Positions 60,601 through 64,000 of a stretch of 64,000 bases of DNA are shown here, in pieces. Source of the stretch: Lentzea albida (GTDB lineage Bacteria; Actinomycetota; Actinomycetes; Mycobacteriales; Pseudonocardiaceae); NCBI RefSeq assembly GCF_900111005.1, contig NZ_FOFV01000003.1:186001-250000 (forward strand). The letters run 5' to 3'. Positions within the stretch are counted from its first letter, which is position 1; every line of letters begins with the position of its first letter. A model generated the notes under the pieces. The model had not been told where the DNA came from. It searched no databases and saw nothing but the letters and a program-made list of their open reading frames with translations. Made by a program: the position numbers and the translations under genes.

Positions 60601-60773
60601 CCTCCCACCACGGTCCGATTCGCCGCGCCCGGCGTCCACGCCTGCTCGACCGCAGATGCCGCCGATGCAGTGGACGTCGGGAGGACAGCAGGAACCGCGG
60701 CGGTCAGAGCGACGGCCACACTCACGGACAAAGCGCGCAGCATGAAGCGGCGCACTGGTGAAGTGCGTGACAA
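57663..60773 (-). CDS. secreted RHS/YD-repeat protein
   Basis: 1036 aa. Signal peptide (~1-38), N-terminal domain with NLWIDHRDLTIRGTGIDLTLRHSFGYDYKW (~100-140), about 25 YD/RHS repeats of the form YDxxGNLTxxxxxxG (~200-850), and the RHS core ending YNPYGG ... GYRFYNSSWGRFTAPDPT (~900-980). The variable C-terminal ~55 residues are Gly-rich and hydrophobic (GIGTAIGAGGGVLGCVFGPV), so if they are a toxin it would be membrane-active. TTG 60773 with GAGGGG upstream. Such proteins form beta-barrel cages that carry a cleaved C-terminal payload. Confidence 0.9.
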   Translation of the reverse strand: MSRTSPVRRFMLRALSVSVAVALTAAVPAVLPTSTASAASAVEQAWTPGAANRTVVGGAPPASRARPATNQPGVAGVQSWSPCRSSDWGVLPDYPIERFQVSDRLQFGVNLSDGNLWIDHRDLTIRGTGIDLTLRHSFGYDYKWHINAGQDMALDMRFTNQVHMPVDGGGCVLFLRNADGTFGTASNGVAATLTENADGSYTAKFVKTGETWAFNSDGWPLNRKDRNGNAITYHYQSDGTLASLTDSQGRVTTFQSSGGNITRITDPSGTVVGNYSFDSEGRLTQLSDRDGKTVKFGYNADGSRITSLVDQANRTWGLTYTDYRLTKVSTPTRTGSADTLFDYVKPLVETTQTDPNKNKTVYKFDDRSRQISATDALGNTRSKTWTANSDVQSTTDGRENSTTAAYDTLNNLISTTLPTGAATVAAYTSTAHPNLPTSVKDPAGNEVTREYDTAGNLTKLRSTPLAADLEVRTYTGPKALLDTVRNANGQVTRFGYDQAGNPTSVTPPAPMGATRYTYDSLSRITSVTDGNNKRIDYAYDKLDRIVSVSHNGTVLQTNTYDALGNLSTRSHGGVTSRFDYDARPTGSQVISAVRTQGASTETVSYGYDKAGNLTSLKDPAGTATYGYDAANRLTSLVDPFGQTTTFGYDSADNRTSTTFPGAGTQTNTYDNANRLTGLTVKNTAGAELLKAAYSFTTPAGADSDKMQSKTIAGTTTAYTYDSLRHLSKAGATTFTVDKADNITNLGGTAHVVNGADQLTSVGALSLSYDAAGNITGGTNPSGSFEYSPTNQMVRGVTDGAQTFSASYDTIDQTQPRTITEKVGGVSTTHTFTHTALGTSTVNVDNTRISVARDPDGKLVTEKAGTTRYNLITDHQGSVLALLDTTGTLAATYTYNPYGGATGTGAAAGTNPFRFVGGYTLKGGLTLFGYRFYNSSWGRFTAPDPTHQERNAYAYGKSDPINNIDPTGAYTQSEFESDLSVISSFAGIGTAIGAGGGVLGCVFGPVGCATGAGVGAGVGAGLGAVAGISYVISKRNQ

Positions 60774-60891
60774 GTCTTGTTCCCCTCAGTGAAATACATC
60801 CCCAGACAGGGACCCCCCGGTCCCCGTACGCCCCTTGGTACTCAGGGCCGCGAGATACCAAACCCACAGCAGAGAACAACACCCGATCGGC

Positions 60892-61149
60892 CTAGCTTGG
60901 GCAGGCGTGCTCGATGAATTCGCGTGCGGCTTGGCCGAAAGGCGCACTCCCGCACCTCGGTTTCGGCGAGGGCGGCTCGGGCGGTTCATCGCCTCCAACA
61001 GCGAGGGCTGGGGCACGTCTTGAGAACTGTTCGAGCGTCTGCGACAGTCGCGAATGCAGATCCAGCGGCACGAACTCGACCAGCCGCAGCCACGCGCCGA
61101 CGACCTTCTGCGCGGCGGCATCGAACCCGAGAGCAGCTCGGCGCGACAA
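60892..61149 (-). CDS. hypothetical short protein or fragment
   Basis: 85 codons starting at TTG 61149: LGFDAAAQKVVGAWLRLVEF, VPLDLHSRLSQTLEQFSRRA, then a Pro-rich stretch and CGSAPFGQAAREFIEHACPS. Helical and protein-like, but without a convincing ribosome site; probably the end of a decayed gene. The flanking 60774-60891 and 61150-61547 hold no other supported gene; the latter should contain the promoter of the PucR-like gene. Confidence 0.3.
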   Translation of the reverse strand: MSRRAALGFDAAAQKVVGAWLRLVEFVPLDLHSRLSQTLEQFSRRAPALAVGGDEPPEPPSPKPRCGSAPFGQAAREFIEHACPS

Positions 61150-61547
61150 TCTCGTTCAGATGATGCCACCGAGCGGGAGACGGCACTGCTGTCTACGGAT
61201 CCGCCGCGGTTCAGGATGTCTCGAAGTGGGTTTTCCGGGGCCGTACAGGCACGGTTCACGGCGGTGCGCCGAGTAGCGGCCAGCGAGGATGGACGTCATC
61301 GAGGCTCCGTCGGATCGAGGCGGTTGTCGTTCGCCTGGGACGTTCGCCCGGTGGTGATCTGGCACACGAGTACCGCGTCTCGCACACCGAAGCTACCCGC
61401 CAATCGAGACGGCGCCTGTGTGGCTCTCCGTCGGTGATCTGGCCTCCGGTGACGAGATGTCCCCTTCAGCCGATTTCGTGAGTGGATCGTGAGCGGGCTA
61501 CGCCATGTTGGGCTGATCCTTGTCCGATTCGATCCCTGGGACAACAG

Positions 61548-62747
61548 ATGTCGGCCTCGACCCACGTTCCGTTCAACGAAGTCGACCCCGATGCCATCCG
61601 GCGGCTCGACAGGCTCGGTGATGTTCTCCTGAAATCCATCATGGAGGCACTGACCGAGGTCGTTCCCACCCTCTATCATTCTCGCGGTTCTGCGTGGCGC
61701 ATGACTCGTGATGTCATGCACCAGCTTTTCAGACAGCAGCTCGGCTGGGCCGCCGATGGCACAGTTCCGGACCGAGATGAGCTGCGCATCATCGTTGAAC
61801 CGGGTAGACGCAAAGGGCGTCATCGCATTCCACGTGCTCAACTGTTCTCCTCCATCGGTGCCCTGGAGAAGGCGATGTTCCAGGTGTTGTGGGGCAGCAC
61901 GGACCTGCGGGACATCTCCACTGTGCGCGCGGTCACCGAATCCCTGCGGGCTCAGGGGTCGGATTTGACAGGCCTCCTGCTCGACGGCTACGAACTCGGG
62001 CTCGGGGAACACGGCCATGTCGCGGAGCTGAAGACCGCGTTGTGCCGATCCTGGCTTGACGGTCGTGTGGACACGATCAGCGCCGATATCCTGGGTTTCT
62101 CGTCAGAACCCTATGCCGTGGTGGTGTTGACTCCTGTAGCGCTCGACCACTCTGAGGTCCTGTCCGCATTGCACAGATTCCTGACCGCCACTCAGGACGT
62201 GGTGGGCACCATTCACGCCGACTACCTCGTGCTGGTGCTTCCGACCCGCGACGGAGACCCGTTCTCCGTCGCGCAGAATCTTCTCGACAGGCTGCGCAAG
62301 CACGAGCCGGCGATCGCTTACGGCACCTGTGCTGTCGGTGAGGCACCAGACCGAGCAGGGGTCGCTCTCGCCTGCGTCGATGCGATCGCTGCTCATGACC
62401 TGGCCGCCGCCGCGCGTGACCCGCGCACCGTGGTGGGAACGGACGACGTTGTGCTGGAACGAATACTGCACAGGAGCGCCGAGCGGTCGGCGTTGACTCG
62501 CGTTCTCGACGAGCTGGGTCCGGATCTTCTGACCACCCTGGACGTTTTCTATGCCAATGACATGGACAAACAACTCGCTGCGCGGGCACTCCACGTCCAT
62601 CGCAACACCCTCGACTACCGGCTCCGCCAGATCCACAGAACGACGGGCCTCAACCCCACGTCGGTCCGAGGCGTTCAGTTGTTGAGCAGCGCGTTCACTC
62701 TGCGCCGAATGAGCGGCCAGCGGGGTACCGGGCAGCAGGCACGGTGA
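61548..62747 (+). CDS. PucR/CdaR-type transcriptional regulator
   Basis: 399 aa. A helical N-terminal region (~10-170, RsbR-like/PucR sensory) is followed by a GGDEF-like degenerate domain (~190-290) and the C-terminal PucR HTH (LLTTLDVFYANDMDKQLAARALHVHRNTLDYRLRQIHRTTGL, ~340-390), which is well conserved. Start ATG 61548 is chosen because upstream codons look non-coding. The next gene downstream, a small secreted protein, is a possible target. Confidence 0.88.
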   Translation: MSASTHVPFNEVDPDAIRRLDRLGDVLLKSIMEALTEVVPTLYHSRGSAWRMTRDVMHQLFRQQLGWAADGTVPDRDELRIIVEPGRRKGRHRIPRAQLFSSIGALEKAMFQVLWGSTDLRDISTVRAVTESLRAQGSDLTGLLLDGYELGLGEHGHVAELKTALCRSWLDGRVDTISADILGFSSEPYAVVVLTPVALDHSEVLSALHRFLTATQDVVGTIHADYLVLVLPTRDGDPFSVAQNLLDRLRKHEPAIAYGTCAVGEAPDRAGVALACVDAIAAHDLAAAARDPRTVVGTDDVVLERILHRSAERSALTRVLDELGPDLLTTLDVFYANDMDKQLAARALHVHRNTLDYRLRQIHRTTGLNPTSVRGVQLLSSAFTLRRMSGQRGTGQQAR

Positions 62748-62958
62748 CCGAGACGCCGTGTGTGCCGGCCACGCGCACAGGTGGGTCCTCCGGGCTGCGG
62801 ACGTGTTGTGCTTTTGAACAGTCCTACTGTTGAGGTGGTGGTGCTCGCGCCCATTGGTGGCTTTTTCTCTTCGACCTACGGTAGTGGTACTGGAATCTTC
62901 GACAGGTCCCAGTTCGAGCGGCTTCGTGTTGCCTTCACGTCGTAATCGAGGAGAAACG

Positions 62959-63528
62959 ATGAAGATTTACCTCAGTATCGGCGGAACGCTCTTGCGCATC
63001 GTCGCGACGTTCCTCGCGGCATTCGCTGCCTTGGCGGTGATGTCAGCACCGGCGCAGGCGGGTTCGTCCGAGATGACGTCGGCGGCGGCGAGTTCGTCCG
63101 ACCTGTGCCGCCCCTGGGGATGCTATGTGTCCAACACCCGTTTCACCGGGTTCTACACGGTGTCCAACGCGCGACCGCTCTGTTCCGCCTCCGCCTCCGG
63201 CGCGGGCACTGTCTCGTGTGGACGCAGTGAGACCTACAGCGTGACCGCCGGGGTCTCTGCTTCGGTGAACGTCACCTTCATCAAGGACTCGCTGTCGAGC
63301 ACGTTCGGCCTCAATTCCAGCCTGGCGAAGTCGATCACCACCTCGAGCGGGTGCTCGCACACGTTCGGTCCGCGCGGCGGACGGCTGTGGGCCGTTGCCG
63401 AATACAGCAAGTACGAGTTCCTGGTCCGCAACCGCCAGGTGGGCGGCGGAGGGGCCAACGACGCCGTGGTCGGCAGGGGGTGGGTCGGCGTTCCCAGCGG
63501 TCTGAAGTGCTACTTCCGCGCTTACTGA
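62959..63528 (+). CDS. secreted protein of unknown function
   Basis: 189 aa. Signal peptide with cleavage at AQA (~residue 36). The mature protein has six cysteines (DLCRPWGCYV, RPLCSAS, VSCGRS, SGCSHTF, KCYFRAY), so three disulfides are possible, and a Ser/Thr-rich beta-type pattern. ATG 62959 has GAGGAG. No family recognised; the size and Cys pattern would suit an extracellular binding or toxin-like protein. It stands alone after the PucR-like regulator. Confidence 0.8.
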   Translation: MKIYLSIGGTLLRIVATFLAAFAALAVMSAPAQAGSSEMTSAAASSSDLCRPWGCYVSNTRFTGFYTVSNARPLCSASASGAGTVSCGRSETYSVTAGVSASVNVTFIKDSLSSTFGLNSSLAKSITTSSGCSHTFGPRGGRLWAVAEYSKYEFLVRNRQVGGGGANDAVVGRGWVGVPSGLKCYFRAY

Positions 63529-63562
63529 AGTAGCCCGGGCCCGACCAGGTGGTGTGCGGCCC

Positions 63563-64000
63563 TCACCCGGCCGCGCACCACGTGGTCGGGTCGATGGCCC
63601 ACCGGGCATCGGGCGCGGAGCCGATGTCGCGGTAGCGCCGTACCGCCCTCCGGTGGTCGCCGGCGATGCACGCTTCGGCGGCGGAAAGCCACGGCGACGG
63701 CACGAAGCCGAAGTCTGCCAGGGCTTCCGGTGAACCGGCCCGGATCAGAACCATCGGAAGCAGTACACCCACCTCGGCCGGATACGTCACCGGGCGGTCC
63801 GAGGTGAGCAGTCCACGGACAGGGTCGACGTCCGGGCTGAAAGCCGCTCGAACGCAGCGCGCGGTGAAGACCGAGGTTGTCGAGCCGGTCCGCTCCGCGA
63901 TCTGCACGGCGAGCCCGGCGTCCTCGGCAGCCGCGACCCAGTCGCCTTCCAGGGCTCGCATCCTGGCGCGCACGATGATCACCTCCGAGTCGACCTGGTT
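63563..64000 (-). CDS. C-terminal part of a TPR-like (probably regulator) protein, cut by window edge
   Basis: The last ~145 codons of a minus-strand gene whose start lies beyond 64000. Helical repeats: VRARMRALEGDWVAAAEDAGLAVQIAERTG and SAAEACIAGDHRRAVRRYRDIGS. These resemble the TPR ends of AfsR/adenylate-cyclase-like or LuxR ATPase regulators, but the domain that would decide is outside the window. Confidence 0.7.
   Translation of the reverse strand, partial: NQVDSEVIIVRARMRALEGDWVAAAEDAGLAVQIAERTGSTTSVFTARCVRAAFSPDVDPVRGLLTSDRPVTYPAEVGVLLPMVLIRAGSPEALADFGFVPSPWLSAAEACIAGDHRRAVRRYRDIGSAPDARWAIDPTTWCAAG

Overview
The window is high-GC actinomycete chromosome. Pervasive GC-rich codon use, frequent GTG and TTG starts, an SsgA-like protein, SARP/AfsR and XRE-type regulators, F420-type oxidoreductases and a SigK/RskA/fasciclin set suggest a sporulating filamentous actinobacterium. 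A Pseudonocardiales member (Lentzea/Saccharothrix-like) is my guess; the genus cannot be proved from the sequence alone.

Layout. (1) 1-7.5 kb: a purine-salvage and catabolism operon with a three-subunit xanthine dehydrogenase, an 8-oxoguanine-type amidohydrolase, a cytidine-deaminase-fold guanine deaminase, an NCS2 permease, XdhC and a small AtzF-C-like protein. (2) 7.6-19.1 kb: small regulatory modules. These include a TetR/NmrA pair with a clear double operator, an LLM oxidoreductase and ABM monooxygenase, an ABC exporter with a NarL-type two-component system, a second TetR/ABM pair, a DUF305 lipoprotein with an LVIVD-repeat protein, and an MFS/VOC pair. (3) 19.1-24.1 kb: a PotDBCA-like ABC importer translationally coupled to an LtrA-family membrane protein. 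(4) 24.5-31.8 kb: a PPOX protein, an unknown/VWA pair, a SARP-NB-ARC-TPR regulator, an XRE regulator, a 58-aa secreted peptide and a TIR-like protein. (5) 31.9-37.9 kb: a tight four-gene operon of TIR protein, KGGVGR-variant ParA-like ATPase with a TIR-like tail, unknown protein and a two-P-loop AAA-HerA fusion. It is next to a duplicated tRNA cluster and is a candidate biological-conflict (immunity) system. (6) 38.0-41.3 kb: tRNA Val/Gly/Val/Cys/Gly, SsgA-like protein, ECF sigma/anti-sigma, a small membrane protein and tRNA-Val(CAC).

(7) 41.26-56.66 kb: a 15.4-kb segment bounded by 68-bp direct repeats (66/68 identical) that comprise the 3' half of tRNA-Val(CAC) plus 24 bp. I read this as a genomic island inserted at the tRNA and now without an integrase. 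Inside are a NicO-type Ni/Co transporter with a TPR partner, a DUF4331 protein, a BCP peroxiredoxin, a YedY/sulfite-oxidase-like molybdoenzyme, a fasciclin lipoprotein, SigK-RskA, an orphan second RskA, and many frameshifted relics. One relic is a STAS-domain gene split exactly at a (TG)12 microsatellite, which looks like a phase-variation switch. Two genes carry very similar SigK-like promoter elements, so the island may be a SigK regulon unit comparable to the mycobacterial sigK-rskA-mpt70/83 locus.

(8) 56.7-64.0 kb: transposase and histidine-kinase remnants, an RHS-repeat secreted protein with a downstream two-TM protein, a PucR-type regulator, a small secreted protein and the 3' part of a TPR-like gene running off the right edge.
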